Positions 9,085 to 19,618 of a stretch of 64,000 bases of DNA are shown piece after piece. Position numbers and translations under genes: made by a program. Positions within the stretch are counted from its first letter, which is position 1, and the number at the start of each line of letters is the position of its first letter. The stretch comes from Nostoc sp. 106C (GTDB lineage Bacteria; Cyanobacteriota; Cyanobacteriia; Cyanobacteriales; Nostocaceae): contig NZ_MTAW01000048.1 in the NCBI RefSeq assembly GCF_002154725.1, positions 60,274-124,273 of the forward strand. The letters run 5' to 3'. The notes under the pieces are model-generated. The model had not been told where the DNA came from, ran no database searches, and was given only the letters and a program-made list of their open reading frames with translations.

Positions 9085-9345
9085 AGTCAATTCCTCTCTA
9101 CCAGAGCGTTTATCTACTCTTCAGATAAATCTTACCTTGCTAATTGCTCTCTTATTAGTTTAAATACTTACCATTTAATTTAGTATAGAGATCCTTGATC
9201 CTTAGACTTCTGTCCACAGTAGGAGAAAGGCTAAAGGTTAAGAACAACAGAAAACTTAATCCCTTAAAACCTTTCCCCGCCTCATGCAAAGTGGCTGTTA
9301 CGCTAACCATAATATAAATGCAGTGTTTTGCTGAAAAGGGCGCTC

Positions 9346-10740
9346 ATGTCGGAAATATTTGCCACTACCGGAACCATCGCCGCGATCGCAACTGCTGTTG
9401 TCCCTCAACAGGGTAGCGTTGGCATTGTGCGAATGTCAGGTTCCCAAGCGATCACGATCGCCCATAGTCTTTTTCATGCACCTGGGCATCAAGTTTGGGA
9501 AAGTCACCGCATTCTCTACGGTTACATCCGCCATCCCAAGACGCAAAAACTGGTGGATGAATCTTTGTTGTTGATTATGAAAGCACCCCGTTCTTACACC
9601 CGTGAAGATGTGGTGGAATTCCATTGCCACGGCGGAATTATGGCGGTGCAACAAGTATTGCAACTGTGTTTGGAAAATGGTGCAAGACTCGCGCAGCCAG
9701 GAGAATTTACGCTCCGTGCCTTTTTGAATGGGCGATTAGATTTGACACAAGCCGAAGGTATTGCTGATTTGGTGGGAGCGCGATCGCCGCAAGCTGCCCA
9801 AACTGCCTTAGTCGGTTTACAGGGTAAATTAGCTCATCCAATCAGACAGTTACGCGCTAACTGTTTAGATATTTTGGCAGAAATCGAAGCTCGGATCGAT
9901 TTTGAGGAAGACTTACCTCCGCTGGATGATAAAGCGATGATATCAGCAATTGAGAACATCGCCGCAGAAATTACTAAATTATTGGCAACTAAAGACAAAG
10001 GCGAACTACTACGCACAGGTTTAAAAGTAGCAATTGTCGGGCGACCGAACGTTGGTAAATCGAGCTTGCTGAACGCTTGGAGCCGGAGCGATCGCGCCAT
10101 TGTCACAGATTTACCTGGTACAACCCGCGATGTTGTGGAATCCCAGTTAGTTGTCGGTGGTATTCCGGTACAGGTGCTGGATACGGCGGGGATTCGTGAA
10201 ACAACAGACCAGGTAGAAAAAATTGGCGTCGAGCGATCGCGCCGTGCCGCCAGTGCAGCTGATTTAGTGTTGTTGACCATCGACGCATCAGCAGGTTGGA
10301 CAGCAGGCGATCAAGAAATTTACGAGCAAGTACAACATCGACCATTAATTCTTGTAATTAACAAAATTGATTTAGTAGAAGATAGTGTAAGAAATACGCT
10401 TCAATCGAAGATTCCAAATTTTAAATTTCAAATTTTTACAGTAGCAGCAAAGAATCAGGGAATTGAAGATTTAGAAACAGCAATTTTAGAGATAGTTCAA
10501 GCCGGGAAAGTTCAAGCTGCTGATATGGATTTAGCAATAAACCAAAGGCAAGCAGCAGCCTTAACAAAAGCGAAAATGTCTCTAGAGCAAGTGCAGATTA
10601 CAATTGCTCAACAACTACCCCTTGATTTTTGGACAATTGATTTAAGAGATGCAGTTTATGCATTAGGAGAAATTACTGGCGAGGAAGTTACAGAATCAGT
10701 ACTTGACCGAATTTTTAGTAAGTTCTGCATTGGTAAATAA
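9346..10740 (+). CDS. mnmE: tRNA uridine-5-carboxymethylaminomethyl modification GTPase MnmE
   Basis: MnmE (TrmE) works with MnmG to modify the wobble uridine (cmnm5U34) of several tRNAs. The N-terminal tetrahydrofolate-binding dimerisation domain starts [20 protein letters not shown]. The G domain shows [12 protein letters not shown] (P-loop), DLPGTTRD (G2), DTAGI (G3) and NKID (G4). The essential C-terminal motif is FCIGK, as in canonical MnmE. ATG 9346 is preceded by AAAAGGG at 5 nt and gives a 464-residue protein of normal length. The frame extends to a TTG at 9328, which is less likely. Confidence 0.96.
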   Translation: MSEIFATTGTIAAIATAVVPQQGSVGIVRMSGSQAITIAHSLFHAPGHQVWESHRILYGYIRHPKTQKLVDESLLLIMKAPRSYTREDVVEFHCHGGIMAVQQVLQLCLENGARLAQPGEFTLRAFLNGRLDLTQAEGIADLVGARSPQAAQTALVGLQGKLAHPIRQLRANCLDILAEIEARIDFEEDLPPLDDKAMISAIENIAAEITKLLATKDKGELLRTGLKVAIVGRPNVGKSSLLNAWSRSDRAIVTDLPGTTRDVVESQLVVGGIPVQVLDTAGIRETTDQVEKIGVERSRRAASAADLVLLTIDASAGWTAGDQEIYEQVQHRPLILVINKIDLVEDSVRNTLQSKIPNFKFQIFTVAAKNQGIEDLETAILEIVQAGKVQAADMDLAINQRQAAALTKAKMSLEQVQITIAQQLPLDFWTIDLRDAVYALGEITGEEVTESVLDRIFSKFCIGK

Positions 10741-10889
10741 TACCAATTCTTTAAAATTTAGCATCAGATTCAAATCTAGAAATCTAAATTTTGTCTGAAT
10801 TTATAATTCGTAATTACCAACTTATACTACTACCAGAGCGACAAAACAGAATTAAATATTTACCTTCCAGCACTTCAGTGATGACTAGA

Positions 10890-12668
10890 TTATTTCAACT
10901 CAAATTCATCAAACTTAACTACCTGAGAATCCGCCTTGCGAGTATCAAAATAATAGCTGCTAACTGTACCTGTCTCAGTGTTAAAAATGCTAAAAACTGT
11001 GATGTCATTACTTGCAATATATGGCATTGGTTTACCATCTTCTCCTAATAATGGGGCAATTGTCGGCACTACAGGTTCCAAACCATTTGGGTCACCTAGT
11101 ACAACATATTCTTCTTGATATCCGATTGGCACTTCTCGCTTTTTATCACCCCAAGCCGCACCATAAGAGTTACCAACGTTAGATGTTTCGAGAAAGTGCA
11201 TTCTGCTAGGGCTAACAAAATGATTCCACAAATGAGAATGCCCATATAAGACGAATTGCACATTAGCCGCCTCTAGTAAAGGGATAACATCACGGATTAT
11301 ATAATCTGCGTTTTTAGGATACTCATAACGCACTGCTTTAATGTTACCAACATCATCTCGTTCAATTATCTGAACTGGATCTGTGTAGGCAGGGACGATA
11401 TTATCACCTAAAGTATGGGGTGGATGATGAAACATTACAACTTTGTATTTTGCTTGTTTAAACTCATCACTATTAAGTTCTAGTTCTAGCCAATTGTACT
11501 GCTGGCTACCTTTAGCAATTGGTTCATAAATTAGCTGTCCATAGCCCCAATTTTCAGGATTATTTAAATCTTGTACTACTTCCAGATACCTTCCTTTATA
11601 CGGTGCATTTAATGTGGGAGTCCGCCACATATTCGTAATGTATAGTACTACCAGGCGCACATCACCAAATGTGACTGCATAATATCTTTTTCCACCTTCT
11701 TTACTTTCTGGCAAGGTGAAAATCTCTTCATAGGTATCAGTATTAAAAGAATTATCTTTTAAGGATTTGCCGCTATAAAGCTTCTGGGCGATCGCACGGG
11801 GAATCGTATCATTAAATTCATCGTCTAAGCTTTCAGTCCTGGCAAATCTCCCCATCACCTCATGATTGCCAATGCAACTAAATAATGGTGCATGTTGAAT
11901 TATTTGACCGCCAGTATAGGATGTCTGCACGCCGTTGTGGTTGATTTTATAGTTAGCGCGACCTTGCAAAGCCGGAAAAAACGCACCACCGCGATAATCG
12001 TCAAACCATTCTGAGGCGCGATCGCTAACGTTAACCAAATCACCAGCAAACCAAACTGCATCTACTCGTCCCACTGTCTCTACGACTTTTTGCAGATTTG
12101 CTGCTGTCATCGGCTTAAGTTGATGGTCAGAGGTCAGTAAAATTTTTAATGGTGTACCTGGTTTAGGATTAGACGCGAGGGTAAAAACATCGCTGCTAAC
12201 AGTTTCGCCATCTTCCCGCATACTCGTTATCCGATAACTCACCCGCACACCAGGTGTTAACCCAGTTACCTCAGCTTCGTGTCGCCAAATATCACGCCAA
12301 ACAGGTTTTTGATCAACTTGTCCATTTTCAGTTTGGTTTCCGAAGCGCGTAGGCGTAGCCCGCCGTAGACATCGCTGATCTTCCCTTGCGCGACTGAGTT
12401 TAGTTGTGCTTGCCCAAGAAGTCTGAGTTAGATTTTCTCCATAATTGACTACATGTTTAATACCGTCAAATTCTGTAAACCAAACTACTCGCACTGAGGT
12501 TTCAGTTGGCAGTTGCAAAAATGGATCGGTCAGCAATTGCGGCGCTGATGTCATGATTGTTTGCCCAAAAGAACGCACGCTTACCAGCGTAAAGCATATA
12601 GTTAGCAGAAAAATCAGGGCTAAGACTACTATTTTTTTACTTTTACGGTGGCTTAGCCCTTTGGGCAT
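10890..12668 (-). CDS. Secreted calcineurin-like metallophosphoesterase (purple-acid-phosphatase type)
   Basis: The 592-residue protein has an N-terminal signal or anchor helix (KIVVLALIFLLTICFTLVSV). A fibronectin-like domain follows (FLQLPTETSVRVVWFTEFDG), as in purple acid phosphatases, then a calcineurin-like phosphoesterase domain. Motifs in order are LLTSDHQLK, WFAGDLVNV, CIGNHEVMG, VVMFHHPPH and YGHSHLWNH. The first motif reads D-H-Q where most members have D-x-H, which could alter metal binding. Residues ~98-108 (RCLRRATPTRF) are encoded by a short dispersed repeat inserted in frame, between the fibronectin-like strands. The likely role is extracellular phosphate scavenging or phosphodiester hydrolysis. 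Confidence 0.85.
   Translation of the reverse strand: MPKGLSHRKSKKIVVLALIFLLTICFTLVSVRSFGQTIMTSAPQLLTDPFLQLPTETSVRVVWFTEFDGIKHVVNYGENLTQTSWASTTKLSRAREDQRCLRRATPTRFGNQTENGQVDQKPVWRDIWRHEAEVTGLTPGVRVSYRITSMREDGETVSSDVFTLASNPKPGTPLKILLTSDHQLKPMTAANLQKVVETVGRVDAVWFAGDLVNVSDRASEWFDDYRGGAFFPALQGRANYKINHNGVQTSYTGGQIIQHAPLFSCIGNHEVMGRFARTESLDDEFNDTIPRAIAQKLYSGKSLKDNSFNTDTYEEIFTLPESKEGGKRYYAVTFGDVRLVVLYITNMWRTPTLNAPYKGRYLEVVQDLNNPENWGYGQLIYEPIAKGSQQYNWLELELNSDEFKQAKYKVVMFHHPPHTLGDNIVPAYTDPVQIIERDDVGNIKAVRYEYPKNADYIIRDVIPLLEAANVQFVLYGHSHLWNHFVSPSRMHFLETSNVGNSYGAAWGDKKREVPIGYQEEYVVLGDPNGLEPVVPTIAPLLGEDGKPMPYIASNDITVFSIFNTETGTVSSYYFDTRKADSQVVKFDEFELK
12345..12376. repeat. Short dispersed GC-rich Nostoc-type repeat inside a coding region
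   Basis: This is a 32-nt GC-rich stretch containing GCGTAGGCGTAGCCCGCCGT. From memory it matches a family of very common short repeats in Nostoc genomes that usually sit between genes. Here it lies in frame in the phosphoesterase gene and is translated as an Arg/Thr-rich insert. Confidence 0.6.
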
Positions 12669-13202
12669 GAGTAATCTACCAAATTGTGCAGGTTTATTAG
12701 CTAATTGTATTTAATGATACTTGAGAACTATCTCAGATTTTTCCAACATCTTGCAAGTTCTATATTTAGTCCGTTGAAGCTAAGATTTTACACCAGTCTC
12801 AATAACTCCCTAGAAATGAATCCACAAGCTATTAGCTCGTTCGCGCAGCTTCCCATAAAAAACTTTATTTCAAAACGGGCTGACAACTTAGCGAATAAGT
12901 AATGTATATGACTTAGGGGGTAAGGCACATCGCCAACTAATCAACAGTATGGTACTAATCGTCAAGGCAAGTATGAGGTTAAACTTGCCCAACATCCTCT
13001 AAATAATGCGGGTTGATATCGTTTATTTGGAGCTAATTTAGCTAAAATGATGCATTCAAAATTACAGTTAAGCTTCACATTATGTCATCCCTTTTGCATA
13101 ACTAAATATCAAATAAATGTATTCTCAAGAATGATGCCTATGTAAGTAGATATTTGGAACTATGACAGCAGATTTAGTCACAAAGTCATGGTAATAAAGT
13201 TT
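12669..13202. other. Intergenic region, 534 nt
   Basis: This is AT-rich DNA upstream of both the phosphoesterase (minus) and the small membrane peptide (plus). A 65-codon frame at 12705-12902 has no family resemblance, no ribosome site and skewed composition, so I do not call it. No RNA gene or repeat was recognised. Confidence 0.5.
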
Positions 13203-13442
13203 ATGAATTCCCAAGAAACTCCAACAACAGCAGAAAATAATTATTCAGATATCGAGAATACACCTGACTATATGAATCCCCAAAAACCAGGGAAATCTGA
13301 GCCTGTGACTCAGGTTCAAGCAGATAATGTCATTACTAATAAAGATTTACCAGACCGTCGAGTTCGCTATGGCTTGCCCGTATTAATATTTGCCATTTTC
13401 TTATTTGTTGCCGCCATTTACTACGGCATTATCAACCCGTAG
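13203..13442 (+). CDS. Small single-TM protein, unknown function
   Basis: The 79-residue protein has a hydrophilic N-terminal half rich in Asn, Pro, Glu and Gln (MNSQETPTTAENNYSDIENT). It ends with one transmembrane helix (YGLPVLIFAIFLFVAAIYYG). A strong hairpin terminator follows immediately, which supports it being a real, independently transcribed gene. An ATG at 13188 would add five residues. No family is recognised. It could be a small thylakoid or plasma-membrane subunit, but nothing in the sequence links it to the psaB gene 470 nt downstream beyond proximity. Confidence 0.6.
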   Translation: MNSQETPTTAENNYSDIENTPDYMNPQKPGKSEPVTQVQADNVITNKDLPDRRVRYGLPVLIFAIFLFVAAIYYGIINP

Positions 13443-13448
13443 TTTTAG

Positions 13449-13495
13449 CAACCAAAGCCAGAGAGTTACCACCCTGACTTTGGTTGTTAATTGTT
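13449..13495 (+). terminator. Hairpin terminator after the small membrane protein
   Basis: The arms CAACCAAAG (13449-13457) and CTTTGGTTG (13478-13486) are perfectly complementary. The stem is extended inwards by CAG/CTG after a mismatch. The T-rich tail TTAATTGTTAAT follows. It lies 7 nt after the stop codon. Confidence 0.7.
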
Positions 13496-13910
13496 AATAG
13501 CTTTCTATGACATAGTACAGTTATATTTACACTTAAATATTTGTAACAACAGACTTGCCAACTTTATGCTTATGCACTGTCTTTTGAGCAAATATTCTAT
13601 TAAGAAGTGCAACAGATTAGCTGTATTCAGGACTACAAGCTTATTTAATATCAATCTACATCTTAAGTGTGATGGAAATAGTAGCTAATAATTTTTTGAT
13701 TACTCCTATATGCATGAGTTGCACCATCATATTGCCTAGGTATATAAGCCTAGGGATTATGCCTGTTTTATCCTGATGCTCACCAGCTTTTGCTATTCGA
13801 TTAACCTCCGATTTAAGCCAGAAAGGGTATTTATTCAATTGCTTTCGTGTTGCTAACTCGAAAGAAGTAGCAACTTGAAATAGCGTTTAGGGAGGATTTG
13901 ATTAAAATAC
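13496..13910. other. psaB upstream region, ~415 nt
   Basis: This is non-coding DNA presumably holding the psaB promoter and leader. The motif CCTAGG occurs twice within 20 nt (around 13735-13754), forming a dyad around TATATAAG. The ribosome site GGAGG at 13891-13895 is about 15 nt from the ATG, longer than usual. Two short frames here show no coding character. Confidence 0.45.
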
Positions 13911-16139
13911 ATGGCAAGAAAATATCCTAAATTTAGCCAGGATCTCGCTCAAGATCCGACTACACGTCGAATCTGGTACGCGATGGCTCAGGGCAATGAC
14001 TTTGAAAGCCATGATGGCATCACCGAAGAAAATCTTTACCAAAAGATTTTCGCTACTCACTTCGGTCATGTGGCAATCATCTTTCTCTGGGCTTCTAGCC
14101 TTCTGTTTCACGTAGCCTGGCAAGGTAACTTTGAACAGTGGATTAAAGATCCCCTGCATATTCGCCCGATCGCCCATGCGATTTGGGACCCCCACTTTGG
14201 TAAACCTGCGATTGATGCGTTTACCCAAGGCGGCGCTAACAATCCAGTTAACATTGCCTATTCTGGGGTCTACCATTGGTGGTATACCATCGGGATGCGG
14301 ACAAACAATGACCTGTACATGGGTTCAGTTTTTCTCCTACTGTTGGCAGCGTTGTTTTTGTTTGCTGGCTGGTTACATTTACAACCCAAGTATCGTCCCA
14401 GCCTTTCTTGGTTCAAAAGTGCTGAACCTCGCCTCAACCACCATTTGGCAGGTTTGTTTGGCGTCAGTTCTTTGGCTTGGGCAGGTCACTTGATTCACGT
14501 TGCGATTCCGGAATCTCGTGGTGTTCACGTTGGTTGGAGAAATTTCCTGACCACATTACCCCATCCAGCAGGGTTGGCACCATTCTGGAGAGGTGATTGG
14601 GGTGTTTACGCTCAAAATCCAGATACACCTGGGCATATATTTGGTACATCCCAAGGTGCAGGGACTGCAATTTTAACTTTTTTGGGTGGGTTCCATCCCC
14701 AGACAGAATCGCTGTGGTTGACCGATATGGCTCATCACCACTTAGCGATCGCTGTGATTTTCATTATTGCCGGACACCAGTACCGGACTAACTTTGGGAT
14801 CGGTCACAGCATTAAAGAGATGCTCAACGCCAGAAATTTCTTTGGCGTCCGAACTGAAGGTCAGTTTAACCTGCCACACCACGGGCTATACGACACCTAC
14901 AACAACTCGCTGCACTTTCAGCTGTCCATACACTTGGCAGCGTTAGGTACGGCAGCATCTTTGGTGGCGCAGCATATGTACTCGATGCCTCCTTACGCTT
15001 TCATAGGGAAGGATTACACAACACAGGCAGCGTTGTACACTCATCACCAATATATTGCTGGGTTCTTGATGATTGGTGCTTTCGCCCATGCTGGCATTTT
15101 CTGGATACGTGATTACGACCCAGAACAAAACAGGGGCAATGTCCTTGATCGCGTGCTAAAGCATAAAGAAGCGATCATCTCCCACCTCAGTTGGGTATCG
15201 CTATTCTTGGGCTTCCATACTCTTGGTTTATACGTCCACAACGATGTCGTAGTTGCCTTTGGTACTCCTGAAAAGCAAATTCTGATTGAGCCAGTGTTCG
15301 CTCAGTTCATTCAATCTGCTCACGGTAAAGCGCTGTATGGAATGAACGCTTTGCTATCTAATCCAGATAGTATTGCCTACACGGCTTGGCCAAACTACGG
15401 TAATGTCTGGTTATCAGGTTGGCTAGATGGAATTAACTCCGGCACAAACTCTCTGTTCTTAACCATCGGACCAGGCGATTTCTTGGTTCACCATGCGATC
15501 GCTCTCGGTTTGCATACCACCACCCTGATTTGTGTCAAGGGTGCGTTAGATGCCCGTGCTAGCAAGCTGATGCCCGATAAAAAGGACTTCGGTTTTACTT
15601 TCCCTTGTGATGGTCCTGGTCGGGGCGGTACTTGTCAAACTTCGTCTTGGGAGCAGTCTTTCTTCCTAGCTACGTTCTGGATGTTGAACCTCCTTGGTTG
15701 GGTGACTTTCTACTGGCACTGGAAGCATCTAGGTATTTGGCAAGGTAATGTAGCTCAGTTCAATGAGAATTCTACTTACCTCATGGGCTGGTTCCGAGAC
15801 TACCTTTGGGCTAACTCCGCTCAAGTAATTAACGGGTACAACCCCTACGGCGTTAATAATCAGTCTGTGTGGGATTGGATGTTCCTCTTCGGTCACCTGG
15901 TTTGGGCTACTGGTTTTATGTTCCTCATTGCCTGGAGAGGTTACTGGCAAGAGTTGATTGAAACTCTAGTCTGGGCACATGAACGCACTCCACTGGCTAA
16001 CCTAGTTCGCTGGAAGGATAAGCCTGTTGCTCTTTCCATTGTCCAAGGTTGGTTAGTTGGTCTAACTCACTTCACGGTTGGCTACATCCTTACCTTTGCA
16101 GCATTCTTAATCTCTTCAACCGCTGGTAAATTTGGCTAA
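13911..16139 (+). CDS. psaB: Photosystem I P700 apoprotein A2 (PsaB), stand-alone copy
   Basis: The 742-residue protein has the full PsaB length with eleven transmembrane helices. The FX iron-sulfur ligands are intact in [12 protein letters not shown], and the P700/A0 region is intact ([20 protein letters not shown], with its His and Met). PsaB pairs with PsaA to bind P700, A0, A1 and FX in the thylakoid membrane. No psaA lies upstream, whereas the housekeeping genes form a psaA-psaB operon in cyanobacteria. Several positions differ from the common PsaB I remember, such as GHQYRTN for GHMYRTN and [15 protein letters not shown] in the FX loop. It is therefore probably an alternative PsaB paralogue expressed from its own promoter. 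Confidence 0.93.
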   Translation: MARKYPKFSQDLAQDPTTRRIWYAMAQGNDFESHDGITEENLYQKIFATHFGHVAIIFLWASSLLFHVAWQGNFEQWIKDPLHIRPIAHAIWDPHFGKPAIDAFTQGGANNPVNIAYSGVYHWWYTIGMRTNNDLYMGSVFLLLLAALFLFAGWLHLQPKYRPSLSWFKSAEPRLNHHLAGLFGVSSLAWAGHLIHVAIPESRGVHVGWRNFLTTLPHPAGLAPFWRGDWGVYAQNPDTPGHIFGTSQGAGTAILTFLGGFHPQTESLWLTDMAHHHLAIAVIFIIAGHQYRTNFGIGHSIKEMLNARNFFGVRTEGQFNLPHHGLYDTYNNSLHFQLSIHLAALGTAASLVAQHMYSMPPYAFIGKDYTTQAALYTHHQYIAGFLMIGAFAHAGIFWIRDYDPEQNRGNVLDRVLKHKEAIISHLSWVSLFLGFHTLGLYVHNDVVVAFGTPEKQILIEPVFAQFIQSAHGKALYGMNALLSNPDSIAYTAWPNYGNVWLSGWLDGINSGTNSLFLTIGPGDFLVHHAIALGLHTTTLICVKGALDARASKLMPDKKDFGFTFPCDGPGRGGTCQTSSWEQSFFLATFWMLNLLGWVTFYWHWKHLGIWQGNVAQFNENSTYLMGWFRDYLWANSAQVINGYNPYGVNNQSVWDWMFLFGHLVWATGFMFLIAWRGYWQELIETLVWAHERTPLANLVRWKDKPVALSIVQGWLVGLTHFTVGYILTFAAFLISSTAGKFG

Positions 16140-16172
16140 AAATTTTTGATATCCTCTGACCTTTTGCATTTC

Positions 16173-16210
16173 TCCCCTCCTAAGCTGACAGCATAGAGGG
16201 GGATTTTTTT
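16173..16210 (+). terminator. Rho-independent terminator of psaB
   Basis: The stem CCCCTC (16174-16179) pairs with GAGGGG (16196-16201) and is followed by a run of seven T. It lies 34 nt after the psaB stop, so psaB is transcribed alone. Confidence 0.8.
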
Positions 16211-16295
16211 ATTGAAATATATTGATGATTTCCTGTTTTCAGCAACGAATAATCTTGAGCGATCGCATTTCAGACCGATGACAAATCATGGCTGA

Positions 16296-17237
16296 TTAAC
16301 TGATATGATAACGGCTCTTACCAAATGCTTTTGCTTGATACATTGCAATATCTGCTTTGCGTAATACTTCTTCAGGCGATTTAGTATCTGCTGAGATTGT
16401 TGATATACCAATGCTCACCGAACAAGATATTTGTTGACCATTCAATACAAAAGGTTGTTTGAGCGCAGCAATAACTTGATTAGCTGTACGAGCGGCACAA
16501 CGAAAATCTTTCACATCTTCTAATAAAATTACAAATTCATCTCCACCGAGCCGTGCAATAAAATCTCCCCATTTCAGAAGAGATTTTAGCCTCTGGCTAA
16601 TTTCAATGAGAAATTTATCTCCTGTGTCATGTCCAAAATTATCATTAATTGCTTTAAATCCATCTAAATCGAGAAAGAGGATAGAAGAAAAATATTGGCT
16701 ATAATATTGCTGACATTCCAACACGTAATCCAACTGCTGCATGAAATAAGCTCTATTTGGTAAACCTGTTAGAGGATCGTGCATGGCAATATAACGTAAT
16801 TCCTCCTCAATTTGTTTGCGATCTGTGATATCACGAATAATATTAAGTAAATAAGTTTTTTTTTGCCATTCTAAAAGCTTTACTGATAATAAGCCTGTGC
16901 GTTTTTCCCCAGTTTTTAAACAAAATTCAATTTCTAGATTGTGAATATGTTCTTGCGTTTTTAAACTTTTCTGAATTTGTGAATATCCTTCAATGGTAAA
17001 TCCCATATCTAATAAAGTAATTGGGTAACCAATAACATTCTCTCTACTATATCCAGTTACCTTTAAGAAGGTTTTATTAATTTCTACACAATATCCTTTA
17101 CCTAATGTTGTTATTAAAATTAAATCGGGAAAATAATCTATAACTTTTATAAAATTATCTTGAGAATAATCATTTTTTATTTGATTTATTCTGGAATCAA
17201 ACATACCAGCTTTGCAACTAGTATTTCTAGGTTTCAT
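16296..17237 (-). CDS. PAS-GGDEF diguanylate cyclase
   Basis: The 313-residue soluble protein has a PAS domain (about residues 25-140, closing with the PAC-type NIIRDITDRKQIEEEL) and a GGDEF domain (about 145-310). The signature RLGGDEF is intact near residue 230, and the metal-binding Asp is in LFLDLDGFKAIND, so c-di-GMP synthesis is expected. The product-inhibition I-site position reads KWGD instead of RxxD, so feedback inhibition may be weak. It has no signal peptide or EAL domain. It lies 95 nt behind the YcaO gene on the same strand and could be co-transcribed with it. Confidence 0.88.
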   Translation of the reverse strand: MKPRNTSCKAGMFDSRINQIKNDYSQDNFIKVIDYFPDLILITTLGKGYCVEINKTFLKVTGYSRENVIGYPITLLDMGFTIEGYSQIQKSLKTQEHIHNLEIEFCLKTGEKRTGLLSVKLLEWQKKTYLLNIIRDITDRKQIEEELRYIAMHDPLTGLPNRAYFMQQLDYVLECQQYYSQYFSSILFLDLDGFKAINDNFGHDTGDKFLIEISQRLKSLLKWGDFIARLGGDEFVILLEDVKDFRCAARTANQVIAALKQPFVLNGQQISCSVSIGISTISADTKSPEEVLRKADIAMYQAKAFGKSRYHIS

Positions 17238-17332
17238 ATGTTAAGTATAGGTTATTGAAATATAATCATAATGTTTGAAAGCAATTTTTATTAAAAATCT
17301 TACTTATTCTTAAGCAATTTTGAATTTAAGCT

Positions 17333-19564
17333 TTAAAGAAACATTGGAATGGAATTAAGCCGATCTTCTGTTAATTCTTTTCTTAACCACCCCATTTTTA
17401 CAGGTACATTGTAAAGTCGACCTGGAGCAAATTGCGCCCAAAAGTGACGCAGACCAGGAACAACAACTTTAACAACATGCATACCAATATCTGGACGTGT
17501 TTGATCGAGAACAAACATTTCTAGCCCATGTTTAGTAGCTATATCAATACAAGCAAGCACATCTTCTCGTAAGTCATGACTGTGGTAAAAAGGATAGTTT
17601 GCGAACACTTTAGGAATTATATTGGCATTGGGAACCAGGTAAGCTTGGTTTGCTAATGTTGCATTTTTGCACCAACTTTGCATATCCTGACGGGTGAACT
17701 TCGCTGGCGAATAAGGATTTCCTCCATTGGAAAGAAATATCATCTGGTTCATTTCTGTAACAGCACGCAAGATGGCAACTTTTGCATTGAAATGAGTCCC
17801 AAACCCAAACAGAATATCTTCTGGCTGTTGATTTAAGCGTCGGGAAATTGCTGCGAAGGTAGGAATATTTAAATCGGTAGTCAGGTCTAATACCCAAAAA
17901 TCACGCTTGATAAATGTATAGTATGTTTTTAATTGATGTAGATAAGGCTCATCAAAGCTATTTAGATCGACAGCAGGTCTATGTAAACGGTTGTACCACC
18001 ATATTGCTACTGCATCCCGTTCTACTAACTCCATAAATCCTTGAAGAATAGCTTCTTCTTTATTAGTTCCAGCCGCAGTCCCATTGGTGTCTGCATAACA
18101 AAAGCAGCGACCCTCAGACAAAGGATAGCCATAATAACAATATGCTGTTGGCAGATACTTGAATTGTTGGTGGGTAAGCGACCAGATGGGAGTCCATTCA
18201 ATTTCTTGGCTGTCATCAAAGGGATCGGGTATCCATTGAATTATGTGGTGTTGCTGATTCCAAACTAGGCGATCGCGGTACTGATTTGCGCTATAGTGCA
18301 TGAACTCATAGGGATGAATTGCCTCTTCTCTGAGGTTGCTATAAGTCCCTTTCACCCTTGGTTCTTCTCCTGTAAAGCTTCCACAGTAGCGCTCAATTGC
18401 TTCTCCCAAGGCGCTCATCTTTGCTTGGGCTGCTGTTTTCCCTTTACCAAAGCTTTTACCTTTATTGCGTAAATCCTCTAACTGTCTACTTTCGCCAGGA
18501 AAGCTGTGGTCAACAACATAGGCGTGAATCAGCTCGTTCTGCTGGAAGGGTTGAAATAAACTTCTGATCACTCCAGTAATCGGACTAATGTGATGTTCGT
18601 AATTTTGAAAAGCTTGTTCGGGTAAGCAGCTGCGATAGCCTCCATCATCGCTCAATTGCTTGGGTTGGCTATTGAGCAGCAATGGTTGAGGTTCCCGTTG
18701 ACTTATGGTGGGTTCGCCACAACAATGGCATTGCGGACGACGAACTAAGGTATGGCGTTGCAGGTTGAGATTGACAATATCAAAAGTTAGTAGGGTTCCT
18801 TCTAGAGGATGCTGTCCTGGGTGACTTAACCATTTAGCAATTTCAGTTGCTGCCAAATTTAGCCCAGTTTGTACAGTTGAAGCTAAAGCAGCACGAGAAA
18901 CTGGAAACGGATTTAGGGTTTGCTTTTGCTCTTGCAGAAAAGACTCAACCTCACGATTCATCCGCAGACGTTGTGCTAGGCATTCCCAACACCCTGTATG
19001 GCCAGGTCGAAAGATGGGGCCAATCCAAATCACGCCTCCCACTGGTTTAACTAGCAGCCACGAACACCTCTGTTGTAAAGCTTCTGCGTTAAATGTTGCT
19101 AAACCAGGTTGGAGATAATCATCTGTGAGCACAACAGCAAACTTGCCAGTAACGTCACTGTCAATGTTGAGAGATTCTAAGATGGCAGTTAATGGCTCAG
19201 ATTTGACGCTACCAAAAGTATGAATAGCAACTTTAGCGTCTTGGAGACATTGAGTTACCAGCTTTGCATCTCTATTAAGCAGTCCCCAAAAAGCCGATTC
19301 CGCCAGTGGAGTGTTATCGGCATTGGTGATGTATCCCTTATGTTCTAGCTGCTCTAAAGCATAGATAGTTTCATCAGCCGAAGCTTGTCCTTGCAGTTGT
19401 TGAGCAATTTCCTCTACACTATAAAGTCCATTAAGTAGGGGTGCTAGTAGGCAGTATAGACGCCCACTCAAGACAAAATGCCCCTTTTCACTCAAGAGAA
19501 ATACAGTTCTAGGAGGAGATACCTCAACATGAAAATGCTCTTTGAACTTCGGCTGAATCAGCAT
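17333..19564 (-). CDS. Fused RiPP cyclodehydratase: RRE/E1-like domain plus YcaO domain
   Basis: Residues ~1-80 look like a PqqD-type RiPP recognition element, a winged helix with FVLSGRLYCLLAPLLNGLYS. An E1/ThiF-like region follows, with a zinc Cys tetrad in CWEC and CHCC. From about residue 340 comes a YcaO domain with its ATP-binding signatures SALGEAIERY and EAILQGFMELVERDA. Such fused C-D proteins bind a precursor leader and convert Cys/Ser/Thr of the core to azolines using ATP. The C-terminus ends SIPMFL and lacks the PxPxP motif typical of azoline-forming YcaO proteins. There is no azoline dehydrogenase nearby. It lies 54 nt downstream of precursor-like gene 1. Confidence 0.85.
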   Translation of the reverse strand: MLIQPKFKEHFHVEVSPPRTVFLLSEKGHFVLSGRLYCLLAPLLNGLYSVEEIAQQLQGQASADETIYALEQLEHKGYITNADNTPLAESAFWGLLNRDAKLVTQCLQDAKVAIHTFGSVKSEPLTAILESLNIDSDVTGKFAVVLTDDYLQPGLATFNAEALQQRCSWLLVKPVGGVIWIGPIFRPGHTGCWECLAQRLRMNREVESFLQEQKQTLNPFPVSRAALASTVQTGLNLAATEIAKWLSHPGQHPLEGTLLTFDIVNLNLQRHTLVRRPQCHCCGEPTISQREPQPLLLNSQPKQLSDDGGYRSCLPEQAFQNYEHHISPITGVIRSLFQPFQQNELIHAYVVDHSFPGESRQLEDLRNKGKSFGKGKTAAQAKMSALGEAIERYCGSFTGEEPRVKGTYSNLREEAIHPYEFMHYSANQYRDRLVWNQQHHIIQWIPDPFDDSQEIEWTPIWSLTHQQFKYLPTAYCYYGYPLSEGRCFCYADTNGTAAGTNKEEAILQGFMELVERDAVAIWWYNRLHRPAVDLNSFDEPYLHQLKTYYTFIKRDFWVLDLTTDLNIPTFAAISRRLNQQPEDILFGFGTHFNAKVAILRAVTEMNQMIFLSNGGNPYSPAKFTRQDMQSWCKNATLANQAYLVPNANIIPKVFANYPFYHSHDLREDVLACIDIATKHGLEMFVLDQTRPDIGMHVVKVVVPGLRHFWAQFAPGRLYNVPVKMGWLRKELTEDRLNSIPMFL

Positions 19565-19618
19565 AATTGTGGCAGTTAAATATAGATGCAGTGAAGCTTA
19601 TTTTGCAATGGATATGAT

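Noticed and set aside
12705..12902. Plus-strand 65-codon frame upstream of the small membrane gene
   Set aside because: No ribosome site, no domain, and composition like the surrounding intergenic DNA.
13735..13754. CCTAGG double palindrome as a regulator site before psaB
   Set aside because: Symmetrical but short, with no known regulator; noted only in the region entry.
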